From: M30B19 sp041741535
GTDB taxonomy: Bacteria; Planctomycetota; Planctomycetia; Pirellulales; Pirellulaceae
Length of the DNA stretch: 64,000 bases
NCBI GenBank assembly: GCA_041741535.1
Contig: JBGSJV010000015.1
Span: forward strand, 27,212-91,211
Reading direction: 5' to 3'
Shown here: positions 25,270 to 36,051 of the stretch, piece after piece
Position numbering within the stretch: position 1 is the first letter of the stretch
Layout: each line of letters opens with the position of its first letter
Position numbers and translations under genes: made by a program
Notes under the pieces: model-generated
Told to the model about the DNA's origin: nothing
Database searches by the model: none
What the model saw: the letters and a program-made list of their open reading frames with translations, nothing else

Positions 25270-26292
25270 ATGTTCGAACATCCCCTGTCGCACGAGGCAC
25301 CGAACGGTATTTCAGGAGTTCGTGAATCGCGTGTCCAAGCTCGGCGCCGGTTCCTCCGAGGTTGTGTGATGAGTGGACTGTCGGGCTTGCTCTTGAACCA
25401 GGGTGGATGTTGGCAAGCGAGTTCGGATGGTGTGATTCTGCCAGACAAGATTTATGGCAAGTTTGGCTACGGCCCCGGCCAGTTCCAAAAACCTCGCGCC
25501 ATTGCGATCGATCAACAGAATGAAATCTACATCGTCGATATGACCGGGCGAATTCAGGTCTTCGACGCGGAGGGGACGTTTCTCCGCGTTTGGAAAACTC
25601 CAGATGTCACCAATGGCCGCCCCACGGGTTTAAGTGTCGATGCGGAAGGACTCCTCTGGGTTGCGGACACCCACTATTACCAAGCCCTGGCATACTCGCG
25701 GACCGGCGAACTCGATCGCAAGCGGTCCATCTTTGGCGAACCCGGGATCGAACCGGGTAAGTTCGGGATGCTGACGGAAGTGGCGTTTGATTCGCGCGGG
25801 CGGATTTTGATTGCGGAGTATGGAGAAAACGACCGGATCCAAGTGTTTTCACCGGAAGGCCAACTGCTATTTCAGATCGGCTTGCATGGAACCGATCCCG
25901 GTCAATTCATGAGGCCGCAAAGCCTCACGTTGGACGAGCAGGATCAAGTTTGGGTGGCCGATTCAGGCAACCATCGCATCCAAGTTTTCCAGCTGCACGA
26001 CGACCACGCCTCGTTGGTCAAAACCTTTGGGCAAGAGGGAGTCGAACCGGGTCAAATGCGGTTCCCCTACGACTTGTTCTTTGACGAGCAGGGAGATCTT
26101 TATGTCTGTGAGTTTGGCAACCATCGCGTGCAGAAGTTCAACCGCGACGGTCAATCCCTGTGGATTTGGAAAAGCCCAGGGTCCGGGCCGTCGGCCTTGT
26201 ATCAACCCTGGGGCTGTGTGATCGACCAACAGCGGCGACTCCATGTGCTGGACTCGTATCACCATCGAGTCTATCGCGTCCCGGCCGTCTAA
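25270..26292 (+). CDS. NHL-repeat protein with probable Tat signal
   Basis: A 340-residue protein. The N-terminus RVQARRRFLRGCVMSGLSGLLL has the twin-arginine pattern (R-R-x-F-L) before a hydrophobic stretch, so export in folded form by Tat is likely; a Cys follows (NQGGC), but the lipobox is weak because Q stands at -3. The mature part is a six-bladed NHL beta-propeller: repeats such as QFQKPRAIAIDQQNEIYIVD, QFMRPQSLTLDEQDQVWVADSGNHRIQVF and QMRFPYDLFFDEQGDLYVCEFGNHRVQKF are textbook NHL units. NHL domains bind proteins or ligands. It follows purB by eight bases; the link to purines is probably only transcriptional. Confidence 0.88.
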   Translation: MFEHPLSHEAPNGISGVRESRVQARRRFLRGCVMSGLSGLLLNQGGCWQASSDGVILPDKIYGKFGYGPGQFQKPRAIAIDQQNEIYIVDMTGRIQVFDAEGTFLRVWKTPDVTNGRPTGLSVDAEGLLWVADTHYYQALAYSRTGELDRKRSIFGEPGIEPGKFGMLTEVAFDSRGRILIAEYGENDRIQVFSPEGQLLFQIGLHGTDPGQFMRPQSLTLDEQDQVWVADSGNHRIQVFQLHDDHASLVKTFGQEGVEPGQMRFPYDLFFDEQGDLYVCEFGNHRVQKFNRDGQSLWIWKSPGSGPSALYQPWGCVIDQQRRLHVLDSYHHRVYRVPAV

Positions 26293-26454
26293 GCCACGCC
26301 TTCTGAGCCGCCGTGCCAGAGCGGGGCCATCTTCGCCAAGCAACGCCGACCAACAAGGTCCGCCACGATTGACCACCTGCGGGGTCTGTGCTATCGTCAG
26401 CCGCACCCGATGCAATCGGGAATCGTCTCGTTTCAACGCAGAAAGATCGCATTT

Positions 26455-27555
26455 ATGGCACATGAAGTCACGCTGATTACAGGGGATGGTACTGGCCCGG
26501 AACTGGCCGAAGCCTCACGCAAGTGCATCGACGCGACCGGCGTCAAAATCAACTGGGATGTCCAAGAAGCGGGCATCGATGTCATGGCGACCAAAGGCAC
26601 TCCAATCCCGGACGAGACGATCGCTAGTGTTCGCCGTACCAAGTGTGCGTTGAAGGCTCCGATCACGACTCCGGTCGGAACGGGCTTTCGCAGCATCAAC
26701 GTGTACCTGCGACAGGAACTGGGGTTGTATGCCTGCATTCGTCCGTGCAAGCAATACAAAGGCGTGCGCAGCTTCTTCAGCCATTTGCCGATCGACATCG
26801 TGATCGTTCGCGAAAACACCGAAGACCTATACGCCGGCGTGGAGTTTGAAGCGGGCAAGCCGGAAACTCAACAGTTGATTGACTTCATCAACGGGCTACC
26901 TGCAGATCGCAAAATCAAAACCGCAGGCAACGAAACCGGCGTTTCGATCAAGCCAATCAGCATCAGCGGCAGCGAACGAATCATTCGTTGTGCCTTCGAG
27001 TACGCGCGTGAGAACGGACGGAAGAAAGTCACGGCGGTTCACAAAGCCAACATCATGAAGTTCTCGGATGGATTGTATTTGGCCACCGCCGAACGAGTCG
27101 CCAAAGAATTTCCAGATATCGAATTCGAAGAACGAATCGTTGACAACATGTGCATGCAATTGGCGCAAAAGCCGGAACTCTACGACGTTCTAGTGCTGCC
27201 CAACCTGTACGGCGACATCATCAGCGACTTGGGGGCTGGGATCGTTGGCGGTCTAGGCGTTGCACCGGGCGCCAATTTGGGTCCTAACGGAGCAGTTTTC
27301 GAAGCCACTCACGGCAGCGCACCCAAGTACAAGGGTTTGAATAAGGTCAACCCAACGGCTTTGATCCTTTCCGGGATGTTGATGCTGAAGTACTTAAAAG
27401 AAGAGGATGCAGCCATGCGGCTGGAAAAAGCCGTGGCTGATGTCATCGCCGAAGGCAAGTACGTGACGTACGATCTGAAAGACGATCGCAACGATCCGAC
27501 CGCTGTCGGGACGCAAGAAATGGCCGCCGCAATTTGCCGCCGTTTGCAGGGCTAG
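26455..27555 (+). CDS. Isocitrate/isopropylmalate dehydrogenase family, probable isocitrate dehydrogenase
   Basis: A 366-residue decarboxylating dehydrogenase starting at MAHEVTLITGDGTGPEL. It has the family signature NLYGDIISDLGAGIVGGLGVAPGANLG, the substrate-binding TPVGTGFRSINVYLRQELGLYACIRP, the catalytic ENTEDLYAG and VTAVHKANIMKFSDGLY. The phosphate-loop Ser and the ENTEDLYAG motif favour isocitrate over isopropylmalate as substrate; NAD rather than NADP use is suggested by the short homoisocitrate/NAD-IDH-like form but is not proved. It supplies 2-oxoglutarate in the TCA cycle, sharing a theme with ppc nearby. An ATG 15 codons upstream is in frame but lies in unrelated sequence. A strong hairpin follows. 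Confidence 0.9.
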   Translation: MAHEVTLITGDGTGPELAEASRKCIDATGVKINWDVQEAGIDVMATKGTPIPDETIASVRRTKCALKAPITTPVGTGFRSINVYLRQELGLYACIRPCKQYKGVRSFFSHLPIDIVIVRENTEDLYAGVEFEAGKPETQQLIDFINGLPADRKIKTAGNETGVSIKPISISGSERIIRCAFEYARENGRKKVTAVHKANIMKFSDGLYLATAERVAKEFPDIEFEERIVDNMCMQLAQKPELYDVLVLPNLYGDIISDLGAGIVGGLGVAPGANLGPNGAVFEATHGSAPKYKGLNKVNPTALILSGMLMLKYLKEEDAAMRLEKAVADVIAEGKYVTYDLKDDRNDPTAVGTQEMAAAICRRLQG

Positions 27556-27579
27556 CGTCCAATCCAACGTGAACTGGCT

Positions 27580-27630
27580 GAAGCCGGCGAGGAGGGTGAA
27601 AAGAGTCTTTTCATCCTCCTCGCCGGCTTC
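27580..27630 (+). terminator. Very strong 24-bp hairpin after the isocitrate dehydrogenase gene
   Basis: Positions 27580-27603 pair with 27607-27630 over 24 base pairs (23 Watson-Crick, one G-T) around the three-base loop AGT. The stem top is A/T-rich (tgaaaag/cttttca) and the base is G/C-rich. It begins 25 bases after the stop. There is no T-run; because of its symmetry it could also act on transcripts from the other side. Confidence 0.75.
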
Positions 27631-27781
27631 AACTCGTTACGGCTACTATCGGCAATTGAAGATCCAGCGAGTTTTCTGAACTGGCGTATTGGACAATTCT
27701 CTACACGCGCTCCTCAGCTGTGAACTCACTCCACAGACGTTGGCAGCTGAAACCCGAAGTGCTGGCAATAACTCTGCCGGC

Positions 27782-29329
27782 CTAGGTGGAGATTCGATTT
27801 CCAGTTCCGTTTTCCGTGGCCGACTTCACTCCCTCACTGGTGGAGTTACCGGACCGCAATGGCTGCAACTGAACCGGAGACGGACGCAATCGCATTTCTG
27901 GTGTGTCGCCAAGGTAGGGTTTCAGCGATCGCATCACTGGCGGTTGATCAGCAACTGATCCGGTAGTCGCTTGGCCCAAAGTCGAAGAGTCCGCCAACGT
28001 CGAGCCCTCGGCGCCTGTCGGTTGGCTCATGGTTTGACTGACGGCGGGCTGCCCAGACGCGGTCGTGGAGGGCGTTGCCTCGCGGTACAACGAACCGCCC
28101 AAAGCCACGGCAGTCCCTGGGACAGGGTTGCCCCATAGGTCGAGTTCTTCACGAACCCAGACCGTCCGAGGAACATTCCGCAGTTCCTTGGAAGGCATCA
28201 AACTTCGGCGAACGACAGGTACTTCTTCCGTGCGAGTTTCGGGAATCATCTCACGAACTTGCACATCGTAAGGCTCAACCGTTTCGACTCGTTGCATGAC
28301 CGTGCGTTGGACCGGAACTTGGCGCTCAACGACCCTCTCTTGTTGGACGGTCCGTTGTACCGGAACGGTTTCTTCCACCATCTTGGTGATGGGCTTGCGA
28401 ACCATGTAAGGAACTCGCTGAGTCACGATCTCGTTTTGCACTGTTTGAGTTGTGACCGGCACTTTTTCGGTGACCACTTCATCGACATACCGAGTGACTT
28501 GGACAGCTTCGGTCTGCATGGTCGTTTGTGGCACAATCGCCGTTTGCTGGACTTGCTGGACTTGGTAGTTTGGGACGTAGGTGGGCACCAGTGAAGCGGT
28601 CGCTGGCTGACCTTGGTTGGTCCAATAGAAACCGGGCCGGCGATAGACTTGTTGCATCGTGGCCGGGTCCGTGTAAGTCGTCCGCGGCAAATACTGCAAC
28701 CGATTTCGATCGTAGCCGGGTTGTGTCACCAATTGGTTGACAACCACGCCTTGGTCGACCAGTTGAGGACGGTACTGCGTCACTGGAACGTAGGAAGTGA
28801 CCGGTGTTTGTCGATATTGGGTTTCCGTAATCGGTCGGCGAACGACCGTCTGACGATCTTGATATTGAGTTTGTTCGACGACCTTGGGTACAACAACCTG
28901 CTCTTCCCGATAGTGTGTTTCTTCAACGTACTCGGTGACTTGACGCTGCCGAGTCTCATACGATGTTTCGGTGACGGGCTCGAACACGGAATAGCGTTCG
29001 GTCTTCATTTCCGTTTCGACCACCGGTTTGAGCACCGTATTCCGGCGTTCACGAGTCTCCGTGCGGACAACGGGCTTGAGTTCCGTGACTTGCCGTTTTT
29101 GCAGCGAGGTCTCTTCGACCTCCTTAAATACCGTCACTTCTTGGGGCTCAACCACCGTTTGTGGTGTGAGGCGGAACGATTTGGTGGGTTGGGTCATGGG
29201 CGCCCAAGTGGGCGGACAAACCTGGGCAGTCGCCGGAGCTTGCGACGAGACCCATGCGAACAAACAGGACGCGACAACGAACCCCACTTGCGGTACGCAA
29301 CGACACGTTCCATGAACCAAATTAGGCAT
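27782..29329 (-). CDS. Exported Val/Thr/Gln-rich repetitive (YTV-like) surface protein
   Basis: A 515-residue protein starting at the ATG placed seven bases after GGAG; the upstream in-frame extension lacks such a site. A signal peptide ends at ATAQ. Residues ~55-200 and ~270-400 consist of short, irregular beta-like repeats rich in V, T, E, Q, R (TVLKPVVETEMKTERYSVFEP, TEYVEETHYREEQVVVPKVV, VPVQRTVQQERVVERQVPV). These resemble the planctomycete YTV repeat pattern (P-V-x-E-T-x-x-x), but the cysteines of classical YTV repeats are missing. The C-terminal ~100 residues are low-complexity Ser/Thr/Pro. Such proteins are thought to be surface or wall components; function here is inferred. Confidence 0.75.
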   Translation of the reverse strand: MPNLVHGTCRCVPQVGFVVASCLFAWVSSQAPATAQVCPPTWAPMTQPTKSFRLTPQTVVEPQEVTVFKEVEETSLQKRQVTELKPVVRTETRERRNTVLKPVVETEMKTERYSVFEPVTETSYETRQRQVTEYVEETHYREEQVVVPKVVEQTQYQDRQTVVRRPITETQYRQTPVTSYVPVTQYRPQLVDQGVVVNQLVTQPGYDRNRLQYLPRTTYTDPATMQQVYRRPGFYWTNQGQPATASLVPTYVPNYQVQQVQQTAIVPQTTMQTEAVQVTRYVDEVVTEKVPVTTQTVQNEIVTQRVPYMVRKPITKMVEETVPVQRTVQQERVVERQVPVQRTVMQRVETVEPYDVQVREMIPETRTEEVPVVRRSLMPSKELRNVPRTVWVREELDLWGNPVPGTAVALGGSLYREATPSTTASGQPAVSQTMSQPTGAEGSTLADSSTLGQATTGSVADQPPVMRSLKPYLGDTPEMRLRPSPVQLQPLRSGNSTSEGVKSATENGTGNRIST

Positions 29330-29531
29330 GCTTTGACTCCACAGGACTTTTCCGCGGTCAACCGACCGCCGAGAAACCAATTTCGAAAATTTTCGATGTT
29401 CTCCTCAAGTTTGTCCTATGATCGGTCGGTTTGCAAATGGATTCTTGGTAGGATTTAACGGCAAGCCCCCAGAACTCTCGGCTGGCCAAGGACTTAGAAT
29501 TCGCAAATAATGTCCAGCCACTTGGGGAAGA

Positions 29532-30350
29532 GTGGGTGCCCGGACGAAGAACGACACAAACAACGGTCTTGAAAGTGGGACGGAAGAATTGGAATTTTCG
29601 GAATATGTCTCCCCGCGTTTCTCCGAGAACTTGGCCTTCGACGAGTGGTTGCTGGCGAGGGCTGTCGAACGACGCGACGGCACGGAAACGCTGAGAATTT
29701 GGCGACCGCCGGCTTATGCGGTCGTGATCGGGCGCGGTTCGAAATACGGCGACGAGGTCAACGCGAGTTATTGCGAGTCACGCGGCATTCCGGTATTCCG
29801 CCGACATAGCGGCGGCGCTGCGATCGTTACGGGGCCCGGTTGCTGGATGTATTCGGTCGTTTTGGACCTGATCAAGCGACCAGGACTTCGGGACCTCCAG
29901 GTCGCCCACCAAACGGTCATGACTCCGATACGATTGGCCGCTCAAGTATTGGCTCCGCACACCAACGTTCAAATCCAAGGGACCTGCGATTTGACGATTG
30001 ACGGCCGAAAATGTTCGGGGAATAGCTTGCGGGTCGTTCGTGATCACTTGCTGTACCATGGCACTCTTTTAGTCCATTTCGACCTCCCGCTGTTGGCAAG
30101 TTGTTTGTTGACACCACCGCGTCAGCCCGACTATCGACAACAACGGCCCCACGAGCAATTTGTGGCCAATTTGGCTGGCGACGATGCCGCAAAGGGCGAA
30201 GTTCTGTGGGACATGTGGCGGCAACAGTTGCAGATTGGGTGGGAAGTCGCCACCAAACAGCCGTTGACCGTGACAACCGAAGACCAAATTGCGGTTGCTC
30301 GGTTGGCGACGGAGAAGTACGAATCGTCCGCTTGGACGCTGGCCCGTTAG
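29532..30350 (+). CDS. Lipoate-protein ligase A family protein
   Basis: A 272-residue protein of the biotin/lipoate ligase (BPL/LplA/LipB) fold. It shows NLAFDEWLLARA, LRIWRPPAYAVVIGRGSK, the lipoyl-AMP loop FRRHSGGAAIVTGPGCWMYSVVL and DLTIDGRKCSGNSLRVVRDHLLYHGTLLV, where the Lys of DGRKCSG is the expected catalytic lysine. It would attach lipoate (or octanoate) to E2 or GcvH subunits. The start is uncertain: the GTG at 29532 follows GGGGAAG too closely, and the next alternatives are TTG codons. No target protein is adjacent. Confidence 0.85.
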   Translation: MGARTKNDTNNGLESGTEELEFSEYVSPRFSENLAFDEWLLARAVERRDGTETLRIWRPPAYAVVIGRGSKYGDEVNASYCESRGIPVFRRHSGGAAIVTGPGCWMYSVVLDLIKRPGLRDLQVAHQTVMTPIRLAAQVLAPHTNVQIQGTCDLTIDGRKCSGNSLRVVRDHLLYHGTLLVHFDLPLLASCLLTPPRQPDYRQQRPHEQFVANLAGDDAAKGEVLWDMWRQQLQIGWEVATKQPLTVTTEDQIAVARLATEKYESSAWTLAR

Positions 30351-30526
30351 CCGCCGCATGCGTCGGATCGCCTCCGGAAGGACCGTCGCAGAAAATCCGA
30401 GATCGCATTACAATGCAGGGCTCCCCAGGGACAACCACTCTGGGGCCAGTAGCCAAGGATTCCTAGTATACGGCTTCAGGCTGTTGTGCTGGGGCGTGCC
30501 GTCACTTGTGTTTGAAGAATTGCTTT

Positions 30527-32695
<2,169 letters not shown>

Positions 32696-32713
32696 TTCTT
32701 GAACTTGATAGGC

Positions 32714-32740
32714 CTCCGCTGCGTAGGACATGCAGCGGAG
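32714..32740 (+). terminator. Hairpin terminator after ftsH
   Basis: CTCCGCTGC (32714-32722) pairs perfectly with GCAGCGGAG (32732-32740) over nine base pairs and a nine-base loop, 18 bases after the ftsH stop. No T-run follows. Confidence 0.55.
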
Positions 32741-32906
32741 TAGCCGGCCTGCGGGACATCGCCGCTAGCAGACCGATTAATTTGCCGTTAAAACGCCATT
32801 GTTTTATTGACAAGCGACCCCGTATCGCTCACAATCAAACAGTCGTTCACGGCAGCCGCGTCGTCAACGATATCCGTTCACGGCAACCACACACGGAGGG
32901 AACACC

Positions 32907-33203
32907 ATGAACACGGAACTTCTAACATCTCCTTTTTCTGGCACGTCGGTGGAAACCACCGAGCACCACGCGTTTGCCACGGAACGCTTGGTCGATCATG
33001 TAGCACGAGAATTTCGCGAAATCTTATCAGCAGCGCCTTACCTCGACATGCGACAGGTCACGGTAGATGCGTTGGGTCCCCGGATTGTTCTCAACGGAAT
33101 CTTGGAGTCTTATTACCACAAGCAATTGGTGCTGGAGTCGATTCGCTACGCCATCGATTTGGTAGAAGTGATGGACGACTTGCGAGTCACTTCGATTTCA
33201 TAG
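32907..33203 (+). CDS. BON-domain-like small protein
   Basis: A 98-residue protein with a strong GGAGGG ribosome-binding site just upstream of the ATG. After a polar N-terminus, the part VTVDALGPRIVLNGILESYYHKQLVLESIRYAIDLVEVMDDLRV reads like a single BON domain: two strands, a helix, and the closing strand VTSIS. BON domains usually bind phospholipids or sit in transport proteins, but this one has no signal peptide. It is followed 16 bases later by the treZ-like gene, with which it probably shares a transcript. Confidence 0.75.
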   Translation: MNTELLTSPFSGTSVETTEHHAFATERLVDHVAREFREILSAAPYLDMRQVTVDALGPRIVLNGILESYYHKQLVLESIRYAIDLVEVMDDLRVTSIS

Positions 33204-33219
33204 TTAAACGCCAATTCTG

Positions 33220-35241
33220 ATGGGTCTCGAACTTGGCACCGAATCATTCGACGACCCTGGAACGAAGCGATCGCTTGTGAGTCACGAAGTACCGCAAACT
33301 TTTCTTCGCCCAAATTCTGCGGCAACGACGTTGGAGCAGTTGCCCGTCGGCACGACATTTCTCGAATCGCAAGCGGTTGGCTTCAAAGTTTGGGCTCCTC
33401 GATGCCAGTCGGTTGATTTGATCCTGTTTCCGAATTCCATGGCAGCGACCTTTGCCAATCGCGCCCACCAAGCTCCATGGTCGGCCGCCGGAGGATTGGT
33501 GGTTCCTCTGACGCCGACGACTCTCACCAGTGGCCGGCCGCAAGAACCAACATCCCGGTCCCCGGAATATTATGCCGGGATCGTACCGGACCTTGGCGAG
33601 TACAGCTTTTATCTATATCGATTGAATCAGCGCGACGTCCGCCCTGACCCTCGGAGCCGCTTTCAACCCTTTGGCGTTCACGGTCCGTCGCAGTTGGTGG
33701 ATCACTCCAGGTTTGCGTGGATGGATCAGGCATGGCCAGGGGTCGCGCGCCGCGACTTGGTGATTTACGAGTTGCATGTCGGCTGTGCCACGTCCGGCGG
33801 GACCTATCGAGAACTTCTCGATCGGCTGCCACGTTTGCGCGAGCTGGGTGTGACGGCAATCGAGTTGTTGCCGTTGGCCGAGACACCTGGTCGCTGGAAC
33901 TGGGGATACGATGGCGTGCACTTGTATGCGCCCAAAGCCGCTTACGGCACACCCGCGGAGCTGAAGGAATTGGTCAACGAGTGTCACCGACAAGGTTTGG
34001 CAATTCTCTTGGACGTGGTTTACAACCACTTGGGACCCGAGGGAAATTACTTGCGCGAGTTCGCTCCGTACTTCACGGCTAAGACTCAGACGCCATGGGG
34101 CGAGGCGATCAACTATTCGGGGCGCCGCAGCCACGCGGTCCGGGCTTGGATCTTGGATAACGTTCGCCAGTGGCTGCAAGACTATCACTTTGATGGCTTG
34201 CGATTGGACGCGATTCACTACCTGTTTGATTCGTCACGACCAAGCATCACGAACGAGGTAGCGACGGTTGTTCGCGACTGGGAATCGGCCGCGGGCCGAC
34301 CGATTCATTTGATCGCCGAGACCAACGTGTTTGATCCGCAGTTGGTGAATTCGTATTCCGCTCAGTGGGCGGATTGTTTCATGCACGCCGTATATTCGGT
34401 GGCAACGCCCCAGGTGAAACTCACCAATCGCGACTATCGAGGCAGCTCCGATGTCCATTTGGCATTGGAGCACGGCTTTGTTTATCGAGGCAGCACGGCT
34501 CGAGAGTATGCTCGCTACGAACCAACCGAGGCGAGTGAAAAAGTTCACCCCCATTTGGTCGTTTCCTTGCAGACGCACGATAGTGTGGGCAACCATCCTC
34601 ACGGGCATCGCGTCCATCAATTGGCCAGCAATGACTTGCAAAAAGCAGCGGCGGGGCTGCTGTTGCTTTCACCAACGATTCCGCAGTTGTTCATGGGCGA
34701 GGAGGGCGCGGTGGACACGCCGTTTTGTTTCTTTACGGACTTCCGCGACCCGGGGCTGCGTGCGGCGGTGGACCGTGGTCGGCAACACGAGTATCCGCAT
34801 CACGATTGGGCGGGGGCTCGGTTGCCGTCCGATCCAGCCGCGTTTTTCGCCAGCCGCCTGCCGGATTTTGATTTGTGGGATCATTCGATGTGGCACTGGT
34901 ATCGGTTGTTGCTGAAGATCCGTCGCGAAGGATTGATCAGCGGTTGGCTCGAACCGGACAACGCGCGATGGTATCACGATCCATTGCAGCACTACTATCG
35001 CTTGGACTATGGCACGATGGAACTGGAATGCCGAGTGGAGAGTTGGCTACGACCGCCGGGTGAATCGCAGCGGCTGGTCGAGAATCAGCAGTCCATTCCG
35101 TCGACCGCTGCAACAAGCAATGACGAATCGAAGCAGCCCGAAATCGAGTCCTCGATCATACATCAGTCGTGGACCGGGATCGAACCAACCACCTCCCGCT
35201 GTCGCATTACCCTGCGATCAGCGGTTGCCAATCCAGGATAG
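33220..35241 (+). CDS. treZ: GH13 glycosidase, probable malto-oligosyltrehalose trehalohydrolase
   Basis: A 673-residue alpha-amylase family enzyme. After a CBM48/E-set-like N-terminal domain (VGFKVWAPRCQSVDLILF) comes RDLVIYELHVGCATSGGTY, the usual TreZ/branching-enzyme entry. Catalytic residues are visible in GLRLDAIHYLFD (Asp nucleophile), LIAETNVFD (Glu acid) and LQTHDSVGNHPHGHR (third Asp). The combination of YNHLGPEGNYLREFAPYFT and TPWGEAINY is typical of TreZ, which releases trehalose from malto-oligosyltrehalose. The expected treY or treS partner is absent from the window. The last ~60 residues (from ESWLRPPGE) do not look like the TreZ beta domain and run into the GC-rich repeat cluster, so the 3' end may be altered. 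Confidence 0.88.
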   Translation: MGLELGTESFDDPGTKRSLVSHEVPQTFLRPNSAATTLEQLPVGTTFLESQAVGFKVWAPRCQSVDLILFPNSMAATFANRAHQAPWSAAGGLVVPLTPTTLTSGRPQEPTSRSPEYYAGIVPDLGEYSFYLYRLNQRDVRPDPRSRFQPFGVHGPSQLVDHSRFAWMDQAWPGVARRDLVIYELHVGCATSGGTYRELLDRLPRLRELGVTAIELLPLAETPGRWNWGYDGVHLYAPKAAYGTPAELKELVNECHRQGLAILLDVVYNHLGPEGNYLREFAPYFTAKTQTPWGEAINYSGRRSHAVRAWILDNVRQWLQDYHFDGLRLDAIHYLFDSSRPSITNEVATVVRDWESAAGRPIHLIAETNVFDPQLVNSYSAQWADCFMHAVYSVATPQVKLTNRDYRGSSDVHLALEHGFVYRGSTAREYARYEPTEASEKVHPHLVVSLQTHDSVGNHPHGHRVHQLASNDLQKAAAGLLLLSPTIPQLFMGEEGAVDTPFCFFTDFRDPGLRAAVDRGRQHEYPHHDWAGARLPSDPAAFFASRLPDFDLWDHSMWHWYRLLLKIRREGLISGWLEPDNARWYHDPLQHYYRLDYGTMELECRVESWLRPPGESQRLVENQQSIPSTAATSNDESKQPEIESSIIHQSWTGIEPTTSRCRITLRSAVANPG

Positions 35242-35260
35242 TGTCGCATACAACAGACTG

Positions 35261-35451
35261 CACAGGCCCGCAGGGCCGACACAACCTCTGCCGGGGTCGC
35301 CAGGCCCCGGTTGATGACCCAGCGATTGGAGAGAGGTCCGCAGGGCCGAACAGTCACCACAGGCCCGCAGGGCCGACACAGCCTCTGCCGGGGTCGCTAG
35401 GCCCCGGTTGGCGACTTGGCGAGCGGAAAAGGCCCGCAGGGTCGACACAAC
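35261..35451. repeat. Cluster of GC-rich CCCGCAGGGCC repeats
   Basis: Two near-identical 58-base copies (35261-35318 and 35358-35415; 54 of 58 bases equal) begin cacaggcccgcagggccgac and end ccccggttg[ga][tc]gac. Between and after them lie shortened copies of the first ~20 bases (about 35333-35352 and 35429-35451). Each full copy contains two inverted motifs: cccgcaggg-type and ccggggtcgc(c/t)aggccccgg. On the minus strand it reads NRGLATPAEAVSALRAC, a string that I remember from annotated short planctomycete ORFs, so this is probably a dispersed repeat family rather than coding. Confidence 0.8.
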
Positions 35452-35495
35452 ATTATTTGCCACCAACAGAATCAACACCCCAGGTAATCCACTTC

Positions 35496-36050
35496 ATGAA
35501 AACCATTTGGACCATCATCATTGCCTTTGTGGTCATTATCTCGGGGATTTTGATTTCAATAGTCTGGGCAGCAAAACTGGACTACCAAGCTCAGGCTGAA
35601 AGTGAGATAGCCGCCCCGGCAGACGAGGTCTACCGCCAATTTGCTGTCTTGGAAAACTGGACCCAGTGGTCACCGTTTGTCAGCCAAACGGCCTCGGATG
35701 TTAGTTTGATGTCGGACGAGAACGGTCCACTCTTGCAATGGACGGACCCCCGCGGTGGACTGGCACAATTGCGATTGGTCGGAGCGGACGCCACCGCCGG
35801 CACGGTCGAGTACGAATTTCTATCGCCGATTTTTCCCCCGATGCGCGGGACTCTTACAGCAACCCCCAGCACGCCAACAACATCCAAAGTCCAATGGACC
35901 GCCACGGGGACTTTGCCCAACACTCTGTTCTACCGACTGATGTCGGGCAGCTACGACCAAAGCCTAAGCATCCAACTGCAACAATCACTCGATCGCCTAA
36001 AAGCCCGCTACGCAGCGCCGCCAACCAACCCCAACGGAGCGGATCAATAA
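35496..36050 (+). CDS. Membrane-anchored SRPBCC-family protein
   Basis: A 184-residue protein starting at MKTIWTIIIAFVVIISGILISIV, one transmembrane helix. The remainder has the SRPBCC/polyketide-cyclase-like pattern: SEIAAPADEVYRQFAVLENWTQWSPFV near the start, a central beta sheet (LLQWTDPRGGLAQLRLV, GTVEYEFLSPIFPPMRGTLTA, KVQWTATGTLP), and a long C-terminal helix (YDQSLSIQLQQSLDRLKARY). Family members bind hydrophobic ligands. An upstream extension reads through the repeat cluster and is rejected. Its stop is one base from the stop of the convergent minus-strand gene. Confidence 0.85.
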   Translation: MKTIWTIIIAFVVIISGILISIVWAAKLDYQAQAESEIAAPADEVYRQFAVLENWTQWSPFVSQTASDVSLMSDENGPLLQWTDPRGGLAQLRLVGADATAGTVEYEFLSPIFPPMRGTLTATPSTPTTSKVQWTATGTLPNTLFYRLMSGSYDQSLSIQLQQSLDRLKARYAAPPTNPNGADQ

Positions 36051-36051
36051 T

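Noticed and set aside
28613..29458. 281-codon plus-strand frame
   Set aside because: It is the shadow of the repetitive YTV-like protein; the low-complexity repeat keeps the antisense frame open.
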